From: Pseudonocardia cypriaca
GTDB lineage: Bacteria; Actinomycetota; Actinomycetes; Mycobacteriales; Pseudonocardiaceae
Assembly (NCBI RefSeq): GCF_006717045.1
Contig: NZ_VFPH01000001.1
Span: forward strand, 3,596,001 to 3,660,000
Length of the DNA stretch: 64,000 nucleotides
Direction: 5' to 3'
In this document: one piece after another, positions 36,222 to 44,328 of the stretch
Position numbering within the stretch: position 1 is the stretch's first letter
Layout of the letters: each line of letters starts with the position of its first letter
Position numbers and translations under genes: made by a program
The notes under the pieces: model-generated
The model's input: only the letters and a program-made list of their open reading frames with translations
The model's database searches: none
What the model was told of the DNA's origin: nothing

Positions 36222-36797
36222 TCAGGCCTCGCGGCGCCGCGCGGTGTCGATCGCGCCGTCGCCGAGGACTCTGACCAGGTCCTCCCGGGCCCGTGCCACC
36301 CGCGACCGGATCGTGCCCACCGGGCAGCCGCAGACCTGCGCCGCCTCGGCGTAGCTCAGGTCGAGCACCTGCGTGAGCACGAACGCCTCGTGCCGGTCCG
36401 GGTCGAGCGCGGCCACCAGCTGCGCGAGCAGCACCGCCTCGTCGCCCGCCCGCCGCGTGGCTCCCGCGCGCACGGCGACGGCGTCCCAGTCGGCGACAGC
36501 GGTGGTGCGGGGACGGCGGCCCGCGGCGCGCACCGCGTCGGCCGCGACCCGCCGGGCGATCGACAGCAGCCAGGTGCGTGCGGACGCGGCCGCCTCGAAC
36601 CGCGGGAGGGCCGCCACGGCTCGCAGGTAGGTCTCCTGCGCGAGGTCCTCGGCCTGGCCGGGGTCGCAGAGGTGCGACACGAACCGCAGCACGTCGCGCT
36701 GGGTGGCCCGGACGAACGCGGAGAGGGCCTCCCGGTCACCGCGCCCGGCGGCGAGCGCCCAGGCGGTGATCCGCTCGTCGTCCGGTCGTTCGGCCAC
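36222..36797 (-). CDS. ECF RNA polymerase sigma factor
   Basis: This 191-residue sigma-70 family factor has region 2 (residues 30-95) with DPGQAEDLAQETYLRAV and FEAAASARTWLLSIARRVAADAVR, and region 4 (130-180) with LDPDRHEAFVLTQVLDLSYAEAAQVCGCPVGTIRSRVARARE. It resembles SigC-type ECF factors. It is divergent from a zinc-finger membrane protein 62 bases away, which is probably its anti-sigma factor. GTG start. Confidence 0.93.
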   Translation of the reverse strand: MAERPDDERITAWALAAGRGDREALSAFVRATQRDVLRFVSHLCDPGQAEDLAQETYLRAVAALPRFEAAASARTWLLSIARRVAADAVRAAGRRPRTTAVADWDAVAVRAGATRRAGDEAVLLAQLVAALDPDRHEAFVLTQVLDLSYAEAAQVCGCPVGTIRSRVARAREDLVRVLGDGAIDTARRREA

Positions 36798-36859
36798 GGA
36801 CCAAGCCTAACCAGGGCCGGGCCGGGAACCCCGCGGGCCGCCGTTGCGACCATAGGCAC
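36798..36859. promoter_or_regulatory. Divergent promoter region of the ECF sigma/anti-sigma pair
   Basis: This 62-bp spacer contains GGGAACCC (36827-36834), similar to ECF -35 elements (GGAAC), placed toward the anti-sigma gene, with CGACCATA downstream at a workable distance. Autoregulation by the ECF factor is possible, but the -10 match is weak. Confidence 0.3.
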
Positions 36860-37615
36860 ATGCGCTGCGAGGACTGCCGGGACGCGATCTCCGCGCGGAT
36901 GGACGGCGAGGACCCCGGGGTGGAACCCGGGACGGTGGATCGGCACCTCGACGACTGCGCCGCCTGCCGCGCCTTCGCCGAGCGGGCCGCGCACGTCACC
37001 CGGCTGGCCCGGATCCGGCCCGCCGAGGAGCTCCCCGACGTGCTGCCCGGGCTCCTGGCCGCGCTCGACGCGGGCGAGTCCCGCCCGGCGCCCCCGCGTT
37101 CGCGGCGCTCGATCGCCCGGGACGCCGTCCGCGCCGCCCTCGCGGCGCTCGCCGTCGGGCAGCTGGCGCTCGCGCTCAGCGGGATCATCAGCGCGACCGG
37201 GGCCGGCCCGGATCAGTTCGCGGGGGCGAGCATGGCGCACTTCTCCCACGAGAGCGCCGCCTGGAACCTCGCTCTCGGCGTCGCGTTCGGCTGGGCCGCC
37301 ACCGGGGCGCGCCGGTCGGGCGGGCTGGTGCCGGTGATCGGCGCGTTCGTCGCGCTGCTGGTGGCCCTCAGCGCGCTGGACGTGCTCGCCGGGCACGTCA
37401 CGGCCGGACGGCTGCTCGGGCACCTGCCGGTGATCATCGGCCTCCTGCTCCTCTTGGTGCACGCCCGGCTCGGGGGCGACGGCCGCGACACCACGGCCGA
37501 CGCCCGCGGCGACGGCGGCGTCCACCACCGCGGCACGGAGCTCGGTGGCCCCCGGCTCGGCGACGGGGGCCTGGACGGGGGCCTGCAGCCCTCCGCCCAC
37601 CACCGCGCCGCCTGA
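36860..37615 (+). CDS. Zinc-finger membrane anti-sigma factor (zf-HC2)
   Basis: This 251-residue protein has an N-terminal ZAS-like zinc-binding domain, MRCEDCRDAISARMDGE followed by HLDDCAACRAF (H-x3-C-x2-C), then a linker. Four predicted membrane helices follow (about 93-115, 133-150, 155-178 and 185-203), including HFSHESAAWNLALGVAFGWA. The Gly- and His-rich C-terminal tail is probably disordered. The divergent ECF sigma gene is the expected partner. The zinc and His motifs suggest redox or metal sensing. Confidence 0.85.
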   Translation: MRCEDCRDAISARMDGEDPGVEPGTVDRHLDDCAACRAFAERAAHVTRLARIRPAEELPDVLPGLLAALDAGESRPAPPRSRRSIARDAVRAALAALAVGQLALALSGIISATGAGPDQFAGASMAHFSHESAAWNLALGVAFGWAATGARRSGGLVPVIGAFVALLVALSALDVLAGHVTAGRLLGHLPVIIGLLLLLVHARLGGDGRDTTADARGDGGVHHRGTELGGPRLGDGGLDGGLQPSAHHRAA

Positions 37616-37647
37616 CCGGCCCCGTCACCCGCCGAGCGGACCGGCCG

Positions 37648-38445
37648 TCACGCGAGGACGCCGAGGAGGTGGTCGACGGGGCGCGGCCCTGGGAGCAGGA
37701 TCTGCACGGCCGCCCTGCGCAACCAGGCGGTGTAGCGCTCCTCGGTCCAGCCGGCCCGGCCGACGAGGCGCTGGCACTGCGCGGACCGCATCACCACCCA
37801 CAGCTGGTCGGCGAGCTCGTCGGCGGGCACGTCGGTGCGCAGCACGCCGCGTTCGGCGAGGAGCGCGACGGTCTGCCGGTGGTCCTGCCGGCCGAGCTGC
37901 TCGCACTGCTGCAGCGCCGCGGCGAGGTCCGCGTCGGTGGCCGCCGCGCGGCGCAACGCCTCCCAGCGGGCGCGCGTCCGGAGGTTGGCGGCGGCCGCGA
38001 ACGTCGCGATCCCCTCGACCGCCTCGGTGGCCGCCTGCGGGTCGAGCCTGCTCAGGGCGCGAGTGAACACGTGCTGGCGGGGCGTCCCATCGCCGATGGC
38101 CGCTGCCTCCTCGTACAACCTCACCGCCTTCCTGCCGTCGCCGAGGTACAGGTGCGCCGTGCCGGTCATCTCGGTCAAGGCGCCGAGGAAGCGGACATCG
38201 CAACTCTTCTCGGCGACCAGCCGGCCGACCTCCAGGGCCTCGAGCCCCTCCGGCGCGCGGCCGCACTGGATCTCGATCGTTCCGCGGTAGAGGTGCGCCG
38301 TCATGAACAGCTCGGGATCGCCGGAGCGGGCGGCGAGCTCGCACGTGCGGGCGAGCAGCTGCGCCACCTCGTCGATCTCGCCGAGGAGCGCGCCGGCCGA
38401 GCCGTGGAACAGCAGCGCCCGGCACTGGCCCTCCAGGCGCGTCAT
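37648..38445 (-). CDS. Chimeric frame: TPR-like segment joined to a TetR C-terminal domain
   Basis: The product has 265 residues. The first 145 are helical TPR-like repeats of the kind found in the middle of LAL or STAND regulators (ALLFHGSAGALLGEIDEVAQLL, GDPELFMTAHLYRGTIEIQCG). From about residue 147 the sequence is the ligand-binding half of a TetR protein (ARWEALRRAAATDADLAAALQQ, ADELADQLWVVMRSAQCQRL, WTEERYTAWLRRAAVQILLP). No DNA-binding helix-turn-helix of either type is present. It is probably the remnant of a recombination between two regulator genes and may not be functional. Possible upstream debris in another frame extends to about 38600. Confidence 0.55.
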   Translation of the reverse strand: MTRLEGQCRALLFHGSAGALLGEIDEVAQLLARTCELAARSGDPELFMTAHLYRGTIEIQCGRAPEGLEALEVGRLVAEKSCDVRFLGALTEMTGTAHLYLGDGRKAVRLYEEAAAIGDGTPRQHVFTRALSRLDPQAATEAVEGIATFAAAANLRTRARWEALRRAAATDADLAAALQQCEQLGRQDHRQTVALLAERGVLRTDVPADELADQLWVVMRSAQCQRLVGRAGWTEERYTAWLRRAAVQILLPGPRPVDHLLGVLA

Positions 38446-38686
38446 CGGAGGTTGCGTCGCCGGCGCTCGACGGCCACTGCCGCTGTACCCGCGGCGACCG
38501 GTGCCGGGTCGAGCACCAGCACCTCGGCCGCATCACCCGCATGACTCAGCATCGCTTTTCCCCGATCACGGAGTTCCGAGGTCGGACCGCCGCGCGGTGA
38601 TACGTCGCCGAGGTGGTCTTCCGCCACCGCACGCAGATCGAACTGCCGGGGAACCGGAGGCGCGGCGGCGACGACCACTCCGGTTG

Positions 38687-39169
38687 ATGCCTCCTGCCAC
38701 CACGTCCCCACCCGCCCCCGCGCTCGCCTGGCTCACCACGGCGGGGCGGCTGCTGCTCGGCGCCGTCTGGCTGGTCGCCGGTGCCTCGAAGATCACCGAC
38801 CTGGACGCGTCCGTGCGCGCGGTCCGCGCCTACCGGCTCCTGCCCGAGACGGCCGCTCAGGTCGTCGGCGCCGGCCTGCCGGTCGTCGAGCTGCTGCTGG
38901 GCGTGCTGCTCGTCGTCGGGGCCGGGGTGCGGACGGCCGCGGCGGTCTCGGCCGTGCTGATGCTCGCTTTCGTCGTCGGGATCGCCTCGGCGTGGGCGCG
39001 GGGGCTGCGGATCGACTGCGGCTGCTTCGGATCCGGCGGCGAGCTCGGCGCCGGGCAGGACCCGACGTACGGGCTCGAGCTCGCCCGCGACGCCGCGCTG
39101 CTGGTGGTTGCCGTCCTACTCGCCCGGTGGCCGGCCGGGCGCCTCGCACTGATGAAGGAGTTCTCCTGA
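38687..39169 (+). CDS. MauE/DoxX-family membrane protein
   Basis: This 160-residue protein has four predicted membrane helices (LLLGAVWLVAGASKI, VELLLGVLLVVGAGV, LMLAFVVGIASAW and AALLVVAVLLAR). The conserved Cys pair in LRIDCGCFGSGGE is typical of MauE-like proteins, which help form or supply disulfides in the envelope. It overlaps the following DsbA-like gene (TGATG), so the two probably act together in extracytoplasmic thiol oxidation. No good ribosome site lies close to the ATG. Confidence 0.82.
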   Translation: MPPATTSPPAPALAWLTTAGRLLLGAVWLVAGASKITDLDASVRAVRAYRLLPETAAQVVGAGLPVVELLLGVLLVVGAGVRTAAAVSAVLMLAFVVGIASAWARGLRIDCGCFGSGGELGAGQDPTYGLELARDAALLVVAVLLARWPAGRLALMKEFS

Positions 39170-39825
39170 TGCCTCGCACCATCACCGTCCGGCGCGGCCC
39201 GTCGACGATGACGCTCGTCGCGGTCGTCGTGCTGGTGCTGTTCGCCGGGGCCGTCGGCTTCGGCGTCTACCGCGCCGGGGCCGGCACGGGTGAGCTGCCG
39301 GCGGGCGCCACCGCGGCGGGCGTCACGGTCGGCAACCCCGACGCGCCCGCCACGATCGACCTCTACCTGGACTTCCAGTGCCCGGCCTGCGCGCAGTACG
39401 AGCAGCAGGCGGGCGCCACGATCGACCAGCTCGTCACGTCGGGGCAGGCCAAGATCGTCTACCACCCGGTCGCGTACCTGAACCGCTTCTCCAGCACGCA
39501 GTACTCCAGCCGCTCGTCCGCGGCCGCGGGCTGCGCCGCCGACGCGGGCGTGCTCCCGCGCTTCGCCCAGCTGCTGTACTCGAACCAGCCACCCGAGGGC
39601 GGCGACGGCCTGCCCGACGACCAGCTCGTCGCGCTCGGCACGCAGGCCGGGGCCGGGCCCGGCTTCGCCACCTGCGTGCAGGACGGCAGGTACTCGGGCT
39701 GGAGCCGGTCGGTCACCGACGCCGCCTCGCAGGCCGGCGTCACCGGGACACCCACCGTGCTCGTCAACGGGCGCGAGGTGGCGCACACTGCGGAGGCGCT
39801 GCGGGCCGCGGTGATCGGCAGCTGA
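39169..39825 (+). CDS. Membrane-anchored DsbA-like thiol oxidoreductase
   Basis: This 218-residue protein has an N-terminal membrane anchor (about residues 16-38) and an extracellular thioredoxin-fold domain of the Thioredoxin_4/DsbA type. The active site is CPAC in LYLDFQCPACAQYEQQ, and the cis-Pro loop is GVTGTPTVLVNG. Two more Cys (AGCAAD and FATCVQD) may form a structural disulfide. The ribosome site GAAGGAG precedes the ATG. It would oxidise or isomerise secreted proteins, with the MauE protein as electron partner. Confidence 0.88.
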   Translation: MPRTITVRRGPSTMTLVAVVVLVLFAGAVGFGVYRAGAGTGELPAGATAAGVTVGNPDAPATIDLYLDFQCPACAQYEQQAGATIDQLVTSGQAKIVYHPVAYLNRFSSTQYSSRSSAAAGCAADAGVLPRFAQLLYSNQPPEGGDGLPDDQLVALGTQAGAGPGFATCVQDGRYSGWSRSVTDAASQAGVTGTPTVLVNGREVAHTAEALRAAVIGS

Positions 39826-39863
39826 GCCGTGTCTCCCCCGTACCGCCGGGTACAGGGGGGACG

Positions 39864-41090
39864 ATGACCTCACGGATGCTCGTCGATCCGGCACAACGGG
39901 TGTCGGCGGGCTGGGTCGTGCGGTTCTCGCTGGCCTGGGTCGGGCTCTACGCCGGCCTGTTCGGGCCGCTGCAGGTGCTGCTGCCCCAGCAGGTCGAGGT
40001 GCTCGCACCGCAGGACAAGGAGGCGGCGCTCGCGCTGGTGCTCGCGGCGGGCGCGGCGTGCTCGCTCGTGGCGAACCCGCTGTTCGGGGCGCTCTCGGAC
40101 CGCACCCGCTCCAGGTTCGGCAGGCGCAGGCCGTGGATCGCGCTCGGGTTCGCAGGCGGCGCCGTCGCGATCACGCTGCTCGCCGCGGCGCCCGCCGTCC
40201 CGTTCGTGGTGATCGGGTGGTGCGCGGTGCAGACGTTGCTGAACGCCCCGTTCGCCGCACTCAGCGCCGCCGTGCCCGACGAGGTGCCGGCCGGGCAGCG
40301 GGGCACGGCCGCCGGCTACCTCGGCCTCGCGTTCGTGGTCGGGGTGGGACTCGGCACCGGCCTCGCGGTCCTCGCGGGTGCCGTCACCACCGGGTACCTC
40401 CTGTGCGCGGTCGCCGCGCTGGCCTTCAGCCTCCCGTACGTCCTGCTGGGGCGGCACACCGGCGAGGTGCCCGAGCGGACCTGGCGGTGGGGCGAGTTCC
40501 TGCGCGGCTTCTGGATCAACCCGGTGCGCCACCGCGACTTCGGCTGGGGCTTCCTCACGCGCTTCCTGGTGAACCTCGGCAACGCGATCGTGCTGCTCTA
40601 CCTGTTCTTCTTCTTGTCGGACGTCGTGGGGCTCGCCGAGCCGGCCTCCAGCGTGCTCCTCCTCACGGCGATCTACTCGGTGGCCATGCTGGCGTCCGTC
40701 GTCGTCGCGGGAACGCTGTCGGACCGCACGGGGCGGCGGCGCGTGTTCGTCACCGGCGGCTCGCTGGTCATGGCCGCAGCGGCGGTGCTGATCTCGGTGT
40801 GGCCGACCTGGCCGGGCATGGTCGCCGGCGCGGTGGCGCTGGGCTTCGGGTTCGGCGCCTACAGCGCGGTGGACTTCGCGCTGCTCACCCAGGTGCTCCC
40901 CACCGGGCGCGACCGGGGCAAGGACCTGGGCGTGCTCAACATCGCCAGCTCGCTCCCCCAGGTGATCGCGCCGGTGATCGCCGCCCCGGTCGTCACCGTC
41001 CTGGGCGGGTACACGGCGCTCTACCTCGTGGCGGCCGCCATCGAGGTCGCGGGCGCGGTGCTGGTCTACCGGATCCGCTCGGTCCGCTGA
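39864..41090 (+). CDS. MFS transporter, sugar-cation (MFS_2)/SLC45-like
   Basis: This 408-residue transporter has about twelve membrane segments. The loop motif GALSDRTRSRFGRRRPWIALG and the second copy AGTLSDRTGRRRVFV match glycoside-pentoside-hexuronide or sucrose-type carriers more than drug exporters. An AGGGGGG site lies just before the ATG. It follows the DsbA-like gene by 38 bases. A shared hairpin separates it from the convergent flippase gene. The substrate is unknown, possibly a sugar. Confidence 0.85.
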   Translation: MTSRMLVDPAQRVSAGWVVRFSLAWVGLYAGLFGPLQVLLPQQVEVLAPQDKEAALALVLAAGAACSLVANPLFGALSDRTRSRFGRRRPWIALGFAGGAVAITLLAAAPAVPFVVIGWCAVQTLLNAPFAALSAAVPDEVPAGQRGTAAGYLGLAFVVGVGLGTGLAVLAGAVTTGYLLCAVAALAFSLPYVLLGRHTGEVPERTWRWGEFLRGFWINPVRHRDFGWGFLTRFLVNLGNAIVLLYLFFFLSDVVGLAEPASSVLLLTAIYSVAMLASVVVAGTLSDRTGRRRVFVTGGSLVMAAAAVLISVWPTWPGMVAGAVALGFGFGAYSAVDFALLTQVLPTGRDRGKDLGVLNIASSLPQVIAPVIAAPVVTVLGGYTALYLVAAAIEVAGAVLVYRIRSVR

Positions 41091-41095
41091 GACGC

Positions 41096-41116
41096 GGCGG
41101 GGACGGTTCCCCCGCC
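41096..41116. terminator. Shared terminator-like hairpin between convergent genes
   Basis: GGCGGGG (41096-41102) pairs with CCCCCGCC (41109-41116, one bulged C) across the loop ACGGTT. It begins 5 bases after the MFS stop and touches the flippase stop, so it can serve both strands. No T-tract is present. Confidence 0.6.
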
Positions 41117-42465
41117 TACGCCCGCGTCCACCGGCTCAGCAGGATCCCGCTCGCCACCGCCGTCTGCCCCGCGACCAGGGCGATGCCGACGCCCGTGAGC
41201 CCGAGGTGGGGCATCAGCACCAGTGCCAGCGGGACGACGATCACCGCGACCGTGGCCGGGATCCCGAAGATCACGCTGGGGCGGTGCTGGATCCGCGCGA
41301 CCGCCACCGCCGTCCCCACCACGACGTTCGGCACCGCGGACAGGGCGCAGAGCACGAGCAGCGTCGTGCCGTTCTCGGCGTAGTGCCGGCCGAAGATCGA
41401 CAGGATCAGGCCGGCGCCGACGACGACCACCAGCACGCCCGGCACGATCAGGGTGAGCGCCTTGCTGACCATGGTGCGCACCGCCGCCTCGGACTCGTGG
41501 GGCCGGTCCGCCACGTGCGTCACCATCGACTGGCTCATCCCGTGCGTCACCAGGTAGAACGCGTACGCGATCGCCCAGACCACGCTGAACGTGCCTGCCG
41601 AGTCCGCGTCGAGGCTGAACAGGACCACCAGCGGGAGCCCGAACTCGACCGCGTCGGTGCACAGCCCGCCCGCCCAGTCGGCCGACACGTAACCGGCGAT
41701 GCTCCGCGGCCGGATCTGCTCCCTGGGCAGCGGGGCGGCGGCGGTGGGCCGCAGCACCTTCGCCAGGAAGGCCGCCACGACCACGACGATCACCGCAGTG
41801 GCCAGCACCCACGACACGGCGATCACACCGCGGAACACGAGCACGGTGCCGGCGACGAGGAACCCGACCTTGAGCAGCGAGAAGGCGAGGTTCTCCAGCG
41901 GCACGAGAGTGGCGCGCTTGATCGCCGTGAGCGTGTAGTCGTGCATCGCGAACGCCGCCCACACCGGCGTGGCCAGCACGAAGAACACGAGGAGCGGCCC
42001 GTGCCCGAGCGCGTCCACCAGGTCGGGGGCCCACAGCGGCGCGCCGAGGGCGAACACGCCGCCCAGCACGCACGCCGTGAGGATCGCGATGCCGTAGCAC
42101 GCCGCCACCAACGAACGCGCCGACCGCCCGGCCACCGGGACGAAACGCAGCAGGGCGCTGCCGAGGTTGAGCTGCGAGGTGACGCCGATCAGCGTCATCG
42201 TCGAGATCAGCGTGGTGTTGACCCCGACCTCGTCCGGCGGGAACAGGCGCGCCGCCACCACCCAGTACAGCAGCCCGACCACCGAGGAGATGCCCGACGA
42301 GAGCACCAGGGCGAGCCCGTCGCGGTGCTGCGGGTCGCGCCAGCCGCGCAGCAGGTTGCGCAGCCGGTCGGCCGGGCTGCCCTGGACGTCGCTGTCCTGG
42401 ACACCGACGGTCGGCAGCGGCTCGGTGACGACGTCCCAGACGTCGCCGATGTGCGGGTCACGCAT
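41116..42465 (-). CDS. Polysaccharide/lipid-oligosaccharide flippase-like membrane protein
   Basis: This 449-residue protein of the MOP superfamily has about twelve to fourteen predicted helices. It resembles Wzx-like polysaccharide exporters: an N-terminal LVLSSGISSVVGLLYWVVAARLFPPDEVGVNTTL, FVPVAGRSARSLVAACYG and a regular two-bundle layout. A short cytoplasmic N-terminal tail precedes the first helix. The start overlaps the GMC oxidoreductase stop by 8 bases. No glycosyltransferases are nearby, so the cargo is unknown. Confidence 0.8.
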   Translation of the reverse strand: MRDPHIGDVWDVVTEPLPTVGVQDSDVQGSPADRLRNLLRGWRDPQHRDGLALVLSSGISSVVGLLYWVVAARLFPPDEVGVNTTLISTMTLIGVTSQLNLGSALLRFVPVAGRSARSLVAACYGIAILTACVLGGVFALGAPLWAPDLVDALGHGPLLVFFVLATPVWAAFAMHDYTLTAIKRATLVPLENLAFSLLKVGFLVAGTVLVFRGVIAVSWVLATAVIVVVVAAFLAKVLRPTAAAPLPREQIRPRSIAGYVSADWAGGLCTDAVEFGLPLVVLFSLDADSAGTFSVVWAIAYAFYLVTHGMSQSMVTHVADRPHESEAAVRTMVSKALTLIVPGVLVVVVGAGLILSIFGRHYAENGTTLLVLCALSAVPNVVVGTAVAVARIQHRPSVIFGIPATVAVIVVPLALVLMPHLGLTGVGIALVAGQTAVASGILLSRWTRA

Positions 42466-44134
42466 CGAGCGCGCCGTCGGGCACGGAGACCGGGTACTCG
42501 GCCGGCAGCGGCGTGTTCCCGAGGATCATGTCGGCAGCCTTCTCCGCGAGCATCATCGTGGGGGCGTAGGTGTTGGCGTTCGTGATCGACGGGAACGCGG
42601 CGGCGTCCACGACGCGCAAACCCTCGAGCCCGTGCACCCGCATGGTGGCAGGGTCGAGCACTGCCCCGTCATCGACACCCATCCGGGCGCTGCACGACAG
42701 GTGGAGCCCGGTCCGCGCGGTGCGCGTGACCCACGCCAGCACCTCGTCGTCCGAGCGCACGGTCGGCCCCGGCAGCCACTCGGAGCCGCCGAGCGCCGCC
42801 ATGGCCGGCTGCGCCAGCAGCTCCCGCCCCCTCCGCACGGCCTCCAGCCACCGCGGCCGGTCGTCCGGCGCGGACATGTAGTTGAGCCGCAGCGCCGGAT
42901 GGGCCGACGGGTCAGGCGACACGATCTTCACGCTGCCCCGCGCGTCGGACTGCATCACCTCGACGTGCAGCTGGTACCCGTGCTGGTCGACCGGGAAGGA
43001 CTGCTCCTCGCTCTGCATCAGCATCGGCGCGAGCACCAGGTACACGTCGGGCTGCTCACCGGCGAACGAGCTGCGCACGAAGCCGCCGACCTGCATGGGG
43101 TTCCAGGCGCCCGGCCCGGTGCCGCACACAAGGGCCTCCGCGACGATCTTGGGCCAGTTCGCCTTGTTCCGCACGGCCGCGAGCGACACCGGCGCGGTGC
43201 CGCTCCACTGGATGTGCACGGCCAGGTGGTCCTGCAGGGACTCGCCGACGCCGGGCAGGTCGTGGACCACCGGCAGGCCCAGCGCCTCGAGCTCGGCCTT
43301 GTTGCCGACGCCCGACAGCTGCAGGAGCTGCGGGGACCCGACGGCGCCTGCGGCGAGGACGACCTCGCGGGCGCGCGCGACGGTGTCACCGCCCTTCCCG
43401 CGCCGGTACCGCACCCCGACCGCCCGGCCACCGATGATGTCGATGCCGGTGACGAGCACCTTGGTCAGCACCTCGAGGTTGCGGCGCCGCCGCACGGGGT
43501 GCAGGTAGGCGCGCGCGGCGTTCTCGCGGCGACCGCCGCGGATCCCCTGGTCGAACGGCGCGAAGCCCTCCTGCTCCAGGCCGTTGATGTCCGGCAGCAC
43601 CGCATAGCCGGCCTGCCGCGCCGCCTCGAAGAACGCCTGGAAGATCGGCCCGTCCGCCGGGCTGCGCATCAGCGTGTGCGGCCCGCCGCGCCCGCGCGTG
43701 GCGTCGATCTCGCCGACGCAGTTCTCGAGCCTGCGGAAGTAGGGCAGGCAGTGCGCGTAGTCCCACTCCGGGTTGCCGGTCTCCTCGGCCCACCGGTCGA
43801 AGTCGGCCCGGTGACCGCGGGTGTAGAGCATGCCGTTGATGCTGCTGGAGCCACCGAGCACCTTGCCGCGGGGATGCGCGATGCGCCTGGACTGCAGGCC
43901 GGGCTCCGGCTCGCCGGTGTAGCGCCAGTCGTGCCACCGGCTGCCGACCGGGGTGCCCATGGCGAGCGGGAGCTGGACCGCCAGGTCCCACGCGTGGTCC
44001 GGCTGGCCCGCCTCCAGCACGAGCACCCTGGTGCCGGGGTCGGCGCTCAAGCGGTTGGCCAGGATGCATCCGGCCGTCCCGCCGCCCACGATGACGAAGT
44101 CATAGATCGCGTCAGCCACGTTCGTGTCAGCCAC
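42458..44134 (-). CDS. GMC-family oxidoreductase (choline/alcohol dehydrogenase-like)
   Basis: This 558-residue FAD enzyme has the FAD-binding motif DFVIVGGGTAGCILANRLS, GMC signature 1 around HPRGKVLGGSSSINGMLYTRG, signature 2 GAVGSPQLLQLSGVG and the C-terminal LRVVDAAAFPSITNANTYAPTMMLAEKAAD. In the usual active-site block, LHLSCSARMGVDDGAVLD replaces the common GTCRMG form. It probably oxidises an alcohol; choline is not assured. The start is GTG at 44134; GTG at 44119 is an alternative. It is coupled to the flippase gene. Confidence 0.9.
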   Translation of the reverse strand: MADTNVADAIYDFVIVGGGTAGCILANRLSADPGTRVLVLEAGQPDHAWDLAVQLPLAMGTPVGSRWHDWRYTGEPEPGLQSRRIAHPRGKVLGGSSSINGMLYTRGHRADFDRWAEETGNPEWDYAHCLPYFRRLENCVGEIDATRGRGGPHTLMRSPADGPIFQAFFEAARQAGYAVLPDINGLEQEGFAPFDQGIRGGRRENAARAYLHPVRRRRNLEVLTKVLVTGIDIIGGRAVGVRYRRGKGGDTVARAREVVLAAGAVGSPQLLQLSGVGNKAELEALGLPVVHDLPGVGESLQDHLAVHIQWSGTAPVSLAAVRNKANWPKIVAEALVCGTGPGAWNPMQVGGFVRSSFAGEQPDVYLVLAPMLMQSEEQSFPVDQHGYQLHVEVMQSDARGSVKIVSPDPSAHPALRLNYMSAPDDRPRWLEAVRRGRELLAQPAMAALGGSEWLPGPTVRSDDEVLAWVTRTARTGLHLSCSARMGVDDGAVLDPATMRVHGLEGLRVVDAAAFPSITNANTYAPTMMLAEKAADMILGNTPLPAEYPVSVPDGALDA

Positions 44135-44261
44135 GGACGGGTCAACCCCCAGATGACAAATGTGACGAGGAAACGCCTGCGGTTCCCGGAGATCACGACA
44201 GGCTGGATCACACTACTGGGCTATCGGCGGGAGCCCTGCCGGACCCCGGGCTCACTCAAAC

Positions 44262-44311
44262 GCACGAACGGCACTTTGTCCGACCACTTCGGACGAAAGT
44301 GCCGTTCGTGC
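44262..44311. repeat. 50-bp palindromic element between minus-strand genes
   Basis: GCACGAACGGCACTTTGTCCGA pairs with a 23-base copy (44289-44311) that differs only by one inserted C, around a short loop. The stem is far longer than ordinary terminators and ends in no T-tract. It lies downstream of the MFS stop (44329). It resembles other palindromes in this window in its ACGAACGGC core and AAAGTG pieces and may be an interspersed REP-like family. Confidence 0.75.
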
Positions 44312-44328
44312 GGAAAAGGGCGCCACGC

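Noticed and set aside
38442..38711. Short minus-strand frame upstream of the chimeric TPR-TetR gene as a separate gene
   Set aside because: It has no good start or ribosome site, and its end looks like frameshifted continuation of the adjacent TPR segment. It is treated as debris.
44262..44311. Simple rho-independent terminator for the MFS gene
   Set aside because: The stem is over 20 bp with no T-tract, and it resembles other palindromes in the window. A repeat element is the better description, though it may also stop transcription.
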